Source: Cryptomeria japonica
Lineage: Eukaryota > Streptophyta > Pinopsida > Cupressales > Cupressaceae
NCBI RefSeq assembly: GCF_030272615.1
Contig: NC_081408.1
Coordinates: 614,402,977 to 614,466,976, forward strand
Length of the DNA: 64,000 nt
Reading direction: 5' to 3'
Every line of letters starts with the position of its first letter. Within the stretch, counting starts at the first letter, position 1. Both the position numbers and the translations under genes were made by a program. The notes under the pieces are model-generated. The model was not told where the DNA came from and did no database searches. It worked only from the letters and a program-made list of their open reading frames with translations. Of this stretch, positions 22,261 to 35,338 are shown piece after piece.

Positions 22261-25200
22261 AGGGTCCACCCTTGACTTAACTTTTATCTTATGCTTGATA
22301 GACCTATTTAGACTCTTTATGATACTATGGATTATGACTGTGGTTCCATATGTGTTTCAGCTGCATTACGATATTGGATATTATGTGGACTTATGCTACT
22401 TTGATGATTTACATGGATGATGGTACTATCATTATCGATCATGTGATTTGATGGATATATGTGTTTGATGGATTTCTTATGTATTCATGTACTTGATGAT
22501 TTACATGCCCCATTACATTGATGGATTATATTGATCATGCTCTAGATGATATTGTGGATAGTTTTAGGTTGATCATGTATTTGATGATATTATAGATGTG
22601 CTAACCCTATTTCATGGGTATATATGATGAGATGATTGCATGATGTGTTTGATCATTGTTTGACTATATTCATGGTAAAAGCAACGTCACGTCACTCATT
22701 ACGAGAAGGATGTGCAGTTGTGAATTTCTATCGCTTGCTTGTCTTATATGTATATGTATATATGCATTTTTACTTTGTGGTTGCAAGATTTGCAGGTACC
22801 GGACACCGACTCCACCTGGGTCCACAGATATGAGTGTGTCTTTAAATCCCAATGGTATATGTGGTTCGGAGTTGACACAAGTTCCCCTCACATACTCTAG
22901 GTCTAAGTTGTTCACTGTGAGTCGTCGGCATCTTGGCATAATTCACCATGTCATTTAGTGAGTTGGTATCTCAGTGTTGTGAGTATGTTAGTAGTTGTCG
23001 ATTTATTTAATGATACGATTATTTATGATGAGTTTAATTATTTGGTTAATTGATGAGTGATTTAATAGTTAATAATGTTTATTTTAATTATTTGATTAGT
23101 AGCGATTTGATTATTTGGTTATTTGATTAATGGCATTTTGATTATTGGATATTTAATATTTGTTTGATTAATATTCGTTTGATGATTATTTATTTATTTA
23201 TTTTCTTTTTTACTATAGTTTAATTATTTGTTTAGTGTTTAATATTTTTTTTGGGTATATAATTATTTATGAGCTTAGATTTATTTAATTATTAATTCCC
23301 CTTTTGATTATTTAAATTAAATGATTATAGCCTATAGTTTGATAATTTATATATCTTGCTTAATAATAATTTGGGGTGTATAAAATAGTTTAGTTTATAA
23401 AAATAATATGCCCTCACTCATATAATTATAATATGTTTATATTTATTTCTACCTACCTTGTATTCCCATTAATGAAATTCGAATGGGAAATAATATTTTA
23501 AACTATGCTGGGTAGGTCAAATATATTCCAAAATGGAATATTTTGACTGATCAAGAATGTGGCTAGGGTTTTTGGTTTTTCATGGCTCTTTATTTTCAAG
23601 CTTGTAATTGTTCACAGGTTTCGCTTTTTTGGCTTTCTCTGCAAAATCTGGTTTTGGCATTTTGGCTTTTGGGATTTTGTTGCTAGAGCTTGGTGGAGTG
23701 TGTGGGCTCTTCTTCAACTTCCTTCCATCACACAGGGTGTAGGTTGGAGCTTCTTCTCCCTTTGTTTTTTTTGGTTTCCTGGTTTTTATGGTTGTATGCT
23801 TCATGTTTGCAATTGTTTGGGAATCTTGGGAATGAAATCTATTTCCATTTCATATAATTTTAATATAGTTTATGGGAGAAAATTTATGGGTGTATAGTTA
23901 ATTTTTTAAGGTTTTGTTTTGGAATATGGGTGATATTTATGCGCATTGTCGTGAATGCATGGCCTATATATTCATTCCTTCTTTTGGGTTTGGTTGTTCT
24001 ACAAATTTTTATGGATTGTGTATTATTGTTTGGAGATTGAATCTCTTTGTTTGAGGTTTCATTGTGCATTTAAGGATCTGGGTGAGTTTGAGCTTCCTGT
24101 GTGCATCTCAGTCTGGCATTGTCATAATGGAGACTCACGGAACCTCTCCTCCCCATGATTGTTTGATGTAATGCTTATTGATCGAATCCTTGAGCTTGTA
24201 TGGTAGTCTAGTAGCTTATGTGAAGGTTTTATGCAAACTATTTGAGTGGTATTGATCTTTTGAGAGTTATGGGAGTAGTCTTTACTCCATGGTTGTGTAA
24301 GGTTTTTTGGTAAGATCTTTTGCCTTGATTTATATTGTTTTGAATCATTTTCACCTCTTGAAAGGTATTTTATGGGCATTATTTCCTTGTTTGGTTTCAG
24401 GATTTAGTTTTTTTTTTTGTGATTTTTAATCTGAAATTGTATTTTTGGCTTTTCCGTGCTTTTTTTTGAGTCTTCTCTATTTGCGACAGGAGCTTGGGAA
24501 CTTCATGTCGCAAATCTGAGTCTTTTGTATTTGTGATGGGAACTTGGGAACTTCCTGTTGCAAATTTGAGTCTTTGTATGTTCGAAAGGAGCTTGGGAAC
24601 TTCTTGTCATTATTTTGTGTTCTCCTCAGTTTGCTTGCTTGTGATGTACTTGTTGCATCTATCCTTGTACCAAAGGCATTTTTTAGGGCTTGTTGATGAT
24701 TTTCAATGCTGGATGGATTGGTTTTGATGTCCTCTTATGGTTTCCTTTATGTTTTGTTATCATTTACGCTTGTTGGTATTGAATAAGCTCTCTTTCGTGT
24801 TAACGCACCATGCTAGAGAGGTGATAGTGTTATTGTTCTTGAACCAGGAAGTGAGTAGGCCTTGTTGTGGTTTTATTTATTATTTCATGATAGATTTGAT
24901 GGCCTTATGGTGGCCCTTGATGTATTGTTATGCCAAGAGGCTCATTTTTCTATAATTCTTGTTGTGGCCATTTGTATGTTCTTGCACATGATTAAAGGTT
25001 ATTAGCGGCATGACGATTAATTATGATTTTAGATTTGCATATGGATTTAGAGCCTCTTGTTTTTATTTATTGTTGGGTCCATGTTAGGTGAAATGGGCTT
25101 TCTTGTGATGGTTGAGGTCACGAGAGATAGACTTACATGAGGTTCCTTGTAAGGATGCATGAAGTTTAGACCATCGGGGGCACATTGGAGGTTTACCATG

Positions 25201-26877
25201 TTTTGTAAACAAATGATAACATAATAATGAACTCATGGGATAGATAGTTAGATTCATTAATCAAGATGATTAATTGATGTGAGCCTCATGACTTGATCCT
25301 AGGGAAGATGTTTTAGGATAAGCATGAGAAGGTCATTGCAATGGCAAGTCAATCTCCCTTGATCTCTCACAAGTTGAGATGGCTCCACATGTCCATCAAG
25401 ATAGTGCCTTGTGTTATAGCATATGTTATGAGGATGGCATGTGATGACACTCCACCCCTACATGTGTCCCCTTGTTGATTTCTAATTATGTCTTGTTGTT
25501 TCTATAAGCCTTTGGGTGTTTCTTAATGTGATTTCTTATGATTGGTTCATGCTTGAGAGTCCTTGTTATGTCTCTTTGGTTGTTAAGTGTCAACTTAGGT
25601 CTAGAGTGTGTGTTGGGACCTTGTGTCATCTCCTATCATGGGGGGTGGTTCCTTTGGTTCCACATGGTCGGGTGGTTGGTGCTTTTCAACCATTGGGATA
25701 TTCTCTTGGATTCTTCATGCATGGATGTGGATTCTTCTCATTGTAGCAGCTTATGGATGTTTCTTGTAGCAAATTTATGTAATGGTTATCTTGGATTCAT
25801 GTAATGTATTATCATGTAAAGATGTAGATGTATTAGGAGAGCCATGCTCATGATGTATTATTCATATGATTGTAATTGTAATTGTATTGTAGTTGGTATC
25901 TTAGTATTAGGACATGATCTGTAATAATGAGACTATGAGATGTATGGTGATGATCTTTCATAATGAAAGTAAACGGTTTCATGTTCTTGGATGTTTGTAA
26001 TGGAATTATGCTTGAAATAGAATAGATTCATGTGATGGGTTATTTATATTAGTTTAGATTCCATGGTTATCATCTAGGATGTAGATTAATATATAATAGA
26101 ACCTTAAGTAAATGGAAAGAAGGTAATGTAGTAATTATGGTTGTTAATTAATACCATGTTAGGTAATGATGTCATTCATGTAATTGCACTGGAAGGATAG
26201 GAAATTATGCATGGCATGTATCTAAGGAAAGCATTAAGATTCTTGTATTCTGAACCTAGGATTAATATTAATGGAAATGATCATGCTAGGAATATAGATG
26301 CATGAGTGGCATGGATAAGATGATTATGTTTATGCATTAAGTATTGCATTATCATTAGAGATGGATAGAGAGCATGAAGATAGGAAATGTTTAAGGGTTT
26401 AAGCATATTTGGATTTTCTTTATAAAATGAACTTAATAAAAAGGGATTTGTCTTGCATTGAAAAAGTAAACATATCATGTTAGTTAGATGATAGAGTAGA
26501 GTGCATCTCATAATGGTTAAATAAACAAGTAGTTTGCATATTGTAACGAAAGGAAGTATATAAGTTGAATTAGTTCAAGATTAAGGGCTAATTGATGATA
26601 AGTACAGTAATCAAATGAGTAGAATGTTATTGCTTATGTTAGTTATAATAAGTAATGACATTAAGGTACTCTAGAGAGATAGCAATTATGATTGTGATGT
26701 TTTTCCGTTTGCGTAATTAGTTAATGTATTTATAATTCATATTCATAATAATTAATGTTAGTGGATGTAAGTGTAGACGATGTTAAGTGTTGTATTAGTT
26801 GTAAATAAATAAATAAATTGTCTCCATTTAGTATGTTAGAAGCTCAGTTTCTCTAGGGTATTTTGGCGGGCATTACA
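22258..26877 (+). repeat. 3' LTR of the plus-strand chromovirus (4.6 kb)
   Basis: Begins TGTAGGGTCCACC after the polypurine tract and ends GGCGGGCATTACA. Most of it matches 1-2822 and 10520-11362. It contains an AT-rich stretch (about 22980-23330) with many GATTATTTG-like words and a 3-unit 50-bp array at 24480-24612. The sequence right of 26877 belongs to the older Tat-like element. Confidence 0.92.
24480..24612 (+). repeat. Three tandem ~50-bp units in the 3' LTR
   Basis: The AGCTTGGGAACTTC core recurs near 24490, 24541 and 24590, paralleling the array at 1255-1395. Confidence 0.75.
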
Positions 26878-27548
26878 CCTTGTATCAAAATGATGTCTCC
26901 ACGAATTTGGGTTTATTGATTTATCTTTGTAAATGATACCATCATCAATAGACGATTGATAATCATAATATATATCTACTACATAAGTATTTTTGCTATG
27001 GAGAGACATCCATTCGTATTCATGAGAATCTATTGTTATACTTTCAATGTAGGTTTATATATCTGACCCATCTTCATATGGTTCATCAATCTCTTCAATT
27101 GAAGGGAGTCAAGTTTCAACATTGATGAATAGTGGGACATTCCCATGACTTATGGATCCTTCTTTTGTGACAGAGATGGCACTCAATCCTTGGATGAGAG
27201 ATTTGTGTAATGTGATGTTGATGTCACTGGCTGATGCTACTCCTGTTTCTAATGATGCGTTGGTTGACAAAGATGATGATGTAGAATGGGTACTTGATTC
27301 ATTTGTTGGTTCTACTCCCATTTTTATAACTGTATTTACATGTGATGTTGGTTCAAACACAATCTTTGATCATTTGTTCTGATTCGGTGACTCGGGATCA
27401 TCATTATCATTTGTGAGTTGTGGTACTACTAAAGTTGGCATGTTTAGTATAACTAGGGTATTTGGTCTGACTGTTGGTCTTCTTGTCATGCTGCTATATC
27501 CCAAACCTTGATTCCTTGGGTTTTCTGATGGTAATATTGGTTCTATGA
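26878..27548 (-). pseudogene. Protease-RT spacer of the Tat-like element
   Basis: Reading leftwards from the solo LTR: IIEPILPSENPRNQGLGYSS, which completes the G-patch-type segment begun at 31960, then an 83-codon open stretch at 27109-27360, then DEPYEDGSDI (about 27080) and acidic residues typical of the linker before RT in this lineage. Occasional stops interrupt it. It is cut at 26877 by the chromovirus. Confidence 0.6.
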
Positions 27549-30436
27549 TGTGAGACCCTACCCCGACTCATTCTGACATTTTCTGTTATTTGCATATTGA
27601 GACTATTATGGATGCTTTATTTTATGCATTATGGATTTAGAACCTATATGATCCCATGATTTGGATCACATTGACGTATATTGATGCTTCATTTTATGCA
27701 TTATGATTATGAAACTTTATATGTTGCTAGAATAGAATTACTTTGAAATGGTGAATGTCATTATTGGATTTGCAGGACTTCATTTTGATGATAGAAATAG
27801 GATGCTTATTATATGAATGGTTCAATTTTGAGGATTATGATAATTGCTTATGTGGAATTGAATTTGAATGAATGGGATATTGAAATTATTATTGTCAAAT
27901 GTATGAGTGTTTGATGTGCAATGAAATACATGTGTTTGATTATATATATAATTGTGATTATTTGGAATTACTAATGTGTTAATTGAGATGCGCAGGAAAA
28001 TTATCCATGTGACCATGGAAATAATATGGAGAACCAAACCTAGACCAATGTATGTTTGTGAAGCCAGGGGTTGTCTATTTGGAGAGACAACACCCCGTTT
28101 GTAATGTATTTTATTAGTGAAAGTAAATGATGCATGTGTGTTAATTTGATTTTATTTAATTGTGTAAACCTACAAGAGACAAATTCCATGTGTGATTTTT
28201 ATATTATATTTTATTGTGTCACTTGACACGTGCTGATTAGTGTCATTGATTTTGACTTGTCTCTTGGAGGGAGTTTTGTTTCTACCAAAGCCATTCAAAC
28301 ACATGAGTGTGGTCCCAAATTTGCCTTGGGTAGGGAGTCTTGGGAGTGGTCAACTCAGGTTTGACCCGTAGGTTAACTTCAGTTGGGTTTCTAAGGGGTC
28401 AAATGGACTCCTAGGGTCAGTTTTAGGGCTTTTCCAAAGGTCCAAAGGGTATACCTATGGGTTAGGGGTATTTTTAAACATGTGACAACTCCCATGTGAC
28501 TGTTTAGTCACCTCAAAAAGTGGTTTTCCCAAGGTGAGCGAAAATTCAACTTAGAAGGTTCCTCCTAGGATAGACAACCTTCCCTTTTGATGTCAAACTC
28601 TCTTCCCCATCCTCTCTCACCTTTTCCCTTTCCATTTTTAGCAACATGTAAGAGGTTGGGAAGAGCAACCAATGGGAACTCTCACCTTACCCAAGGGGTT
28701 GGGAAGTGTGAGAGAAGCCTTCTTAGGCAAGGATTAGGGACTTAGTGAGTAATCACCCACTCTCCCTTGTTGGAGATTATGCATTTTTTTTGTAAAATTA
28801 GTTGTAGGATAGAATTTTGGTGAAGGGTTGGTGGAAAGTTTGTGTGGATTTGGGTAGCTCATCCCCAACTAAGTCTAACATACCTATTGGCAGATTAAGG
28901 TTGGCTTTACTTCCTTTTGTTTATGATGTTTATGTTGTTTTGAAAGAAAGAAATGCTTGTATGAGGAGATGTGTATATGTAATTTGTTTTGTAGGAGAAG
29001 CGTGTCAATGTTTCCTTTCCTTGTTCTTTATTTATGTGTTCTTGTTTTGGGAGTGTCCAAGGCCTCCTACTCTTGGGAGAGTAGGATGGTCTTGGGGTGG
29101 AAGAAGTATGACAGCCTTGGGTGAGAGGCTTTCCTTATGGAGAGTGATCTCAAGGGTGTCCTTTGTGGCCCTTGCTGCATAGCCTTGTGTATGCATTTGG
29201 GGGTCATAAGGGGAGAAAATATGGCTTCTATGCCTTTGGGGGGGCATAAGGTGTGGGGATGAATTTGTTGTATTTTGTTTTTCCATGAGGTGGCTTGAGT
29301 TGTATTATGCTTGCAATCTCCCCAATGGTACTTGGTCCACTTCCACCCGTGGAAAGTTCATCACAAGTTGTGGTGAGAGTGTAGCTTGGGATGGGAAAAT
29401 GCATGTTGAGTGTTTGCCCCTTATTTGTTGTGTTGTTTGTTTGTTTGTGACCCATCTAGTGCTTGGTTCTCCAAGCTCGGGGGTGGCTTCTAGTAAGCCT
29501 AGGCTAGGAGGTGAGCTCTCCATGGTCAAGTTGTATTTTATTGCAGGTTGCTTGGGATGGAAAAAGGAAAGATAAAAGGAATAGTTGTTGTTCTAAGTTG
29601 CAGAAAAAGTTTTCAAAAAATAAAGAATGTATTTATTTTGTAGCAAAAAAAATAAAAGAGGAGTCAATGTTGTATTTACTTTCCAAAAGCAAAGTAATGT
29701 ATGTATTTTATTATAAGTGCTTATTCATTAAAAAGGAGAGACTATTAGGGTTTCACTCCCATATGTAATGCTATCTTCATTTAAAAATAAATAAAATACC
29801 TTAACAAATGCAGGAGTTTACTTAGTTATTTTTGTAAAAATGAAATGCATAAGTTTAATTAAGTTCTATGGTTTTAAAAAATATATATATAAAAGTTGTT
29901 GCATTCATGTTTCTTTTTGAAATTTAAAGTTCCTTTTATTCTTCATGCAAATAAAATTATGGAAATAAGGAATATCATGCATATAGGCTCTTGAGCTAAA
30001 TACAATTACTAAATTTGTTAAATAGGTTTAATCTATCTATCTTTAAGTTGATTTACATGTTTTTTAGGCTAATGTAGTTGCTGTTATAAATTACTATTTT
30101 CTGTCATTTTATTAGTTGCAGAAAAATAAAGCTAATTAGTGTTCCATTTCCAAAGTTAAAATCTAAGTCTTAAAAGGGAAAATAGATAGGTTAGAGCTTG
30201 TTGTAAATGTATATTTTTAAATAAGATGGGAATAAATAGAATGCCTTATCAACAAAAAAAAAAAAAAATATAGCATATATATTAGCTTATAAAAAAAAAT
30301 AGATAGTGAAACCTTCATCTATAACTTACTGTCATTATTCTTCTAGTTTTCTGCATGTATTTACAGACTTAATAATATTGGAAAAAAAAGGGAAAGAAGG
30401 GAAACTTATAAACTTGTTTAAGTAAGTCATTCAAAA

Positions 30437-30475
30437 CATATGTATGTATGTATGTATGTATGTATATATATGTAC
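30437..30475. repeat. (ATGT)n / (TA)n microsatellite
   Basis: Seen directly as repeated TATG units followed by TATATATA. Confidence 0.9.
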
Positions 30476-30555
30476 ATTTTATTCATTTATATGTTTTATT
30501 TTGTAATCTGCATATTTCAAAAAAAAAACTATATATATACATACTTTATATATAC

Positions 30556-30557
<2 letters not shown>

Positions 30558-30604
<47 letters not shown>
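30558..30604. repeat. (TG)n microsatellite
   Basis: More than twenty TG units, followed by A-rich runs at 30618-30650. Confidence 0.95.
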
Positions 30605-30608
<4 letters not shown>

Positions 30609-30669
30609 TTAAACGATAAAAAAAAAAAAAAAATTAAAAAAAAAAATTTGCAATGAATAAGGAGTGGGC

Positions 30670-30785
30670 CGCAGCTGTGGGCGGCGACGTCCACAATCTG
30701 CAGGAGCCCACAGCTGTGGGCAGCGTCGTCCACAGTCTGCGGGTCACCGCAAGTGTGGGCGGCATTGTCTGCAGCCCACGGGTAC
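30670..30785. repeat. GC-rich tandem array, 39-bp period, three units
   Basis: Units starting CAGCTGTGGGCGGC, CAGCTGTGGGCAGC and CAAGTGTGGGCGGC begin at about 30672, 30711 and 30750. The block is rich in CG dinucleotides within an otherwise AT-rich LTR. Confidence 0.8.
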
Positions 30786-31959
30786 ACCCCCGCACCGCCT
30801 CCTCCCTCTTCTGCAGAACGCCCGGCTCGGCCTGTACGTAACCTCAAACCCCGTCGTGAGAAATAAAATAGGCGCCGCCTCCCATGGCCGCCGCACCCAC
30901 ACCTGTACACACACACACAAAAAAAAAAAAAAAAGAGAGAGAAGTTACACTCACACACAGCACACACAAAAAAAAGATATCACACACATGCCCTAACCCT
31001 AATTTCAGGTTAGGGCAAATACAAATAGGAATAAAAGAAAAGAATATGTTTAAATAAAAAGAATAAAAAATGAAAATGGGGAATAAAAGGAGGGGGGAAA
31101 CCCTATTTGAAATTTAAATAGGGTATCCCCATAAGGCCTTGTAAATAAAGTGATGTAATAATTTTAACCATATATATATATATATATATATGTAGCCAAT
31201 AAACCATATATATATTAGTTTTATAAGATTGGGGATTTTTATTGAATTAAGCTTCCAATAGTTAAAATGTATTGTTACTAAGTAGAGTTTTTTTTTAAGG
31301 TTTTATTTAAGAGCTAGATTTAGATTCATTTTTGAGTCGAGTCTGGGGGGAAATATTAATAATTACCCTTGCATTAGGAAGTCTTAGAAGTTAAATTGTT
31401 TTGGCCTTCATTAAAATAATCTTATAGTACAAAGGCTATTATGGGTTTAATTGACCCTCTAGTCAAGTGTTAGACAAATTATTCTGATTGTTAAAATAAG
31501 CTAGGGATTGATTATTTAGTCCCTAGGCAATTAAAATGACATTTGTAAGTCAAGGTGGCCCCCTTTTTAAATTTTAATTTTATAAGACTTTTTAATTAAT
31601 GGTAATTTGCTTAATAGGTTTGATTAATCTAAGAGCCAGGGCAAATTCAATTAGACCCTAGGTAATTAAAGAGCTATATGAGATTAATAGTATCCCCTAT
31701 CAATTAATTTTGAGATTATTTGTTAAGTGAGTTTAATTATTTATTAATGGAAGATATTATTAATTTTGTTGGAGATTTATAATCCGCTTGTAACTTAGAT
31801 GTTTTATTTTGCCAAATTGGCTTAGTGGTTAGATTCACTCAAAAACATAGTTAAGACTAAACTAGTTTTGCATCATTTTAATAAGTTAGTTGTACTAGGT
31901 TAAGTATTTAAAAAAAAAAAAAAATTATTCCATTTGTGCCCAAAAATTTGGGCATGACA

Positions 31960-32100
31960 TATGATGCCTTGAGCATGTGCCCCCAATCCTATTGTTCCAT
32001 CATAACCATGCTTTTGCAACATTTTGAAGTCATTCCCATACTGATCTAAAGGGAGTTTGATGTTTGAACTATCATCTTCTTCTTTATACAACCATTTGTT
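31960..32100 (-). pseudogene. G-patch segment of the Tat-like element, split by the solo LTR
   Basis: Minus-strand translation gives FKMLQKHGYDGTIGLGAHAQ at about 31970-32040, matching the Gly-rich G-patch pattern (hydrophobic, then GY.G..GLG). It lies after the protease, as in some plant and retroviral polyproteins. The reading frame continues at 27548 on the other side of the solo LTR. Confidence 0.65.
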
Positions 32101-32359
32101 TACATCCTTCTCTAGGGATTATTCATTTAACTCTCCCCATATTTTAAAGGAATGAGAGGAAGAATATATATCTACTTCTTTTCCTTTGTCTCGATTTGTA
32201 GGATTTGGTAGTGTTCTTCTGAAAGATCTCGGGGAGAGAGATAGTTGTCTGCCAGATGGTGTCTGAAATAGAATACTTGCCACACCCTTCTTCTTTAATT
32301 TTCAAAGGAGGTGTAGAAGGTGTACAAGAGGAAGATGATTATGTCTCTGTTATGGTCAA

Positions 32360-32900
32360 TCATTCTAATTGTGAGGTGAGAGAAGATGCTTGGTTGATGG
32401 GAACCAGGTTATTAGTGCTTTCTCTCAAGTAGTTGCAATGCTGGAATGGGTTCGGATCACCTTGTATTGTGATCTCAATGCCATTGTAAGGAAACTTAAT
32501 ACATTGGTGGAAATTTGACAACACAACCAGCATGGAAAGTATCCATGGGCGACCCAGTAGCATGTTGTATCCCATCTCCCTATCTAGGACTTGGAATGTG
32601 ACATCAATAGTAACAGGTCCTACCTATGCAGGCAACATAACCACCCCATTTGATGGGTGTCCCTCATCGTCATATGCTTTAATGTTTATTAAACTTTTAG
32701 TAGGATCAATATGATGGTGTGAGTATCCTAATGCTTTAACTAGATTAAGAGTGCATATATTTAGACCAGCTCCACCATCTATTAACACTCTTTTGACTTT
32801 TCTCTTATGAATAAATACTTCCAGATGTAGTGGGTCGTTATACATAGGCCTATCTATCAAGATATCTTTCCCTATGAATTCCACACGAGAGTATCTAGAT
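32360..32900 (-). pseudogene. Aspartic protease of the Tat-like element
   Basis: The active-site segment VLIDGGAGLNICTLN lies near 32740-32790; the catalytic triplet Asp-Gly-Gly is typical of this lineage. MGYNMLLGRPWIL near 32535-32575 is the C-terminal protease signature. A stop or frame break separates 32575 from 32624. Confidence 0.82.
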
Positions 32901-33109
32901 TTCCCACCATGGACTGGAAAGTGTTCTCATCTATTGTCATGGGCAACAACAAACTCCTGGAGAGCTTTATCAAGGATTTCTTTGTGACTTGGGGAGATGT
33001 GAAGCAACTCAGATAGTGATATTTGTGTAGGGATCTTTCTTAGTTGATCAACCACATTGTAGTTACTTGTTGGTGGAGGATTGGATGGAACTCCTTGCAA
33101 TGTGACCTT

Positions 33110-35313
33110 TTACCAACAAGTAACAACTGCACAATCTCGGTTCCTTGGGTTGACAGTAATTAGGGCGACTATCTTATCTCCTGCACTGATTGCATTGATT
33201 GTGTAATCATATGCTACCTTGGTGTAGTTTCTAGTGTTATCTTGTGTCCTGAAACTGAAAGCCTTTCCTTTGTCATGTTTGACAAAGGGATATTTGAAGA
33301 TAGTATGATTTGTGTTGGCAGATCCATTATGACCATCCACAGTAATGTCACCCTAATCTATGAGATCTTGGATGAAGTTTTCGATCTTATAAGAACTTGA
33401 TGTTTTGTGGCCCTTGGTGCGATGGTATTCACAAAAGGCATTATCATTCCACCAAGTTGGCTTGAAAGAACCTGGTTCATATGGTTTGATCTCAAGTAGG
33501 GTTATTACATTGGTTTGTATAAAATTTCTAAGAGCTGACTCAATTGGCTCCCCAAGTGGTATGTAGTTTCTTCTTGGTGTATTAACCCTTGGAGGCCTGG
33601 AGTTATCGGATTTCACTGCATTTGTGTTTGTTGACATTGCACTATTGTCTTGGGACTGATTTCCACTTGGCATAAATGAGTCAACGGGTCCTTGTAGTGA
33701 TACCATTGGCTGAGCTTTGTTGGCTACATGGGCATCTATAACCCCATCATTTGTCACATTCTTGTATTTTGACCAAACTTTGATTTTTTGTTACTTGTGT
33801 TATTGGTTGACCCACTTTCCTTGTTATTCTTCAAGATCCCTTTCTCCACAAGACCCTTTTCACACTTTAAACATTTTCATGTAATTTTCTTGAATGTGCT
33901 GAGACATTGCATCTGCAATGGATACTTAACTTGAAGAATAAGATTTTCAATGAAGATGTCCACTTGTTCAATATGGGATGTGACTAAAGTGCATGTAGTA
34001 CAAAGATCTTCATCACTGCAAAAATGAAGCAAATGTCTCACCTTCCCTTTTTTTGGTAGCACATAAATCCATCAGGGTCATTGGATTATTTATGTTGTGT
34101 GAGAAGTTTTTAATAAATTGCTCAACTAGCTTGCACCATGAGGTGATATTTGGTGGCAAGTGTGAGAACCATGTGAGAACCATTGCAATGTTGTTCCTCC
34201 AAGACTCTTGGGGAATAGGCACGTCAAGTACGTTCCTTCATGAGCTATCTCAACACACGCAATGAAGAATTCCCCGTCATGATCCCCGGGGTTGCCTTTC
34301 CCTCTGTATTTATCAAATTTAGGAGTTTCAAAATATGGTGGAAATGGTTGCATGTATAATGTCCTATCAAAAGGATAAGGATGGAGATCCTCCATTGTAT
34401 AGCTTTTCTTTTCATTCCCAACTTGCATGTTTGTCATCTGTCTTTGGAGGTTTCAAACTTGTTGAGCCAAAATCTCTGTCTGGGTCAAAGGTGTGTTTGT
34501 TGCATATATGTTCCCTACAAAAGGATTGGTATTTGTGTATATTGGAGACTGTTGGAATGTTGACTGATTATGTATTTGGGACTATGAGCTCCATTGGGCA
34601 CTGTAAAGTAGGCGAACTGTGTCTTGACATTGGGTTGACTTGGTCCATATAAACTGGTGGATCCTTTATTCACACCCTAACCATTGTAAGTAGATCCTAT
34701 AGAGACTAAAACCACTGGTTGGAAAGTACTTGTGGGAATTGTATTATGACCAACATTTGTTTGAGTTTGTGTTGACGTATTTGAGATGTTCAACGTGGGT
34801 TGTGAAGTGAAATTAGCAGTCATTTGAGATGTGACATTTGCAGTTGACGACACAATATCCGATTGAGAGATCTGAGTTGAAGCTATAGTGGCTTGAGTTG
34901 TTTCCTATGTGTTTTGAGGTGTACCTTGAATTAAGCTTGAAGATGCAGCATGTGTTTGTGAAGAGTTTGGTGTCTGATTCACATTTTGATTCAAAGTTAC
35001 TCCTGGTGACAAGATTGTTGAAGATTGTTGAAATGTTAAAGTTTGGGAGTAACTTGGCTCCATTTTGAATTAGAAGGGAAAGATATATGTCCCTATCATG
35101 ATTAAGAAGAGTGTTGAGGACCGTTAGGGATTGTGGATCTTGTTGAGTTGCCTCGAGTTCTTCGTGCATCAAGTTTCATTAAATTTCTTTTGTTGAAGGC
35201 ATGTTGTTCATATTTATCAGAAGCATTGCAGCTCTTCAAGACTGCGTGTGTTGGTAGGTTGATAAATCCATGTTCCACATGGGATTAACCAATGGGTCAC
35301 TGTTTGGGTCCAT
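33110..35313 (-). pseudogene. gag of the Tat-like element
   Basis: Starts with an ATG at 35313 (MDPNSDPLVNP). Capsid motifs include FETPKFDKYRGKGNPGDH and FPKSLGGTTLQWFS (34150-34330), FSHNINNPMTLMDLCATKKR and EGETFASFLQ (34013-34110), then YPLQMQCLSTFKK (about 33890). Near 33395-33425 FCEYHRTKGHKTSSSY is a C-H-H zinc-binding remnant where the last Cys is Ser. Frameshifts and stops are frequent. Gag packages the element RNA. Confidence 0.82.
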
Positions 35314-35338
35314 CTTACTCTTATCCTTTTGCGATATT

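Larger units (their letters stand above)
1..26877 (+). mobile_element. Tekay/Del-like Ty3/gypsy chromovirus, left end outside window
   Basis: Order on the plus strand is LTR (1-2822 plus 10520-11362), primer binding site 11365, gag, protease, reverse transcriptase, RNase H, integrase, chromodomain-like tail, polypurine tract 22240-22257 and 3' LTR 22258-26877. The pol order RT-RH-IN defines Ty3/gypsy. A C-terminal chromodomain-like segment after integrase and very long LTRs (4.6 kb) point to the Tekay/Del branch of chromoviruses, which is a family-level inference. Two later insertions lie inside it (2823-10519 and 12364-18487). Many in-frame stops and frameshifts make it non-functional. It sits inside an older Tat-like element whose sequence resumes at 26878. 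Confidence 0.9.
27549..31959. mobile_element. Solo LTR, 4.4 kb, probably Tekay/Del-like
   Basis: Begins TGTGAGACCC and ends GGGCATGACA, with the exact 5-bp duplicate TATGA at 27544-27548 and 31960-31964. The interrupted protein reads across the junction (AQGI to IIEP). No internal copy of its ends is seen, so it is a single LTR left by recombination. Terminal bases resemble the chromovirus LTR (TGTAGGGTCC...GGGCATTACA), which with its length suggests the same broad family. It contains microsatellites, a GC-rich 39-bp array and AT-rich DNA but no recognised gene. The minus-strand open frame 30479-30967 is microsatellite-derived, and the plus frame 28817-29182 has no recognisable family. Confidence 0.82.

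Noticed and set aside
28817-29182. Plus-strand frame in the solo LTR as a possible gene
   Set aside because: No recognisable motif, overlapping open frames on the other strand, and located in LTR sequence.
30479-30967. 162-codon minus-strand open frame
   Set aside because: Much of it is (TG)n and A-rich repeat read as His/Thr and Phe runs within a solo LTR.
30987-31015. CCCTAACCCTAA resembling plant telomere repeat
   Set aside because: Only about two units, followed by an inverted TTAGGG copy; this is too short for an interstitial telomere array.
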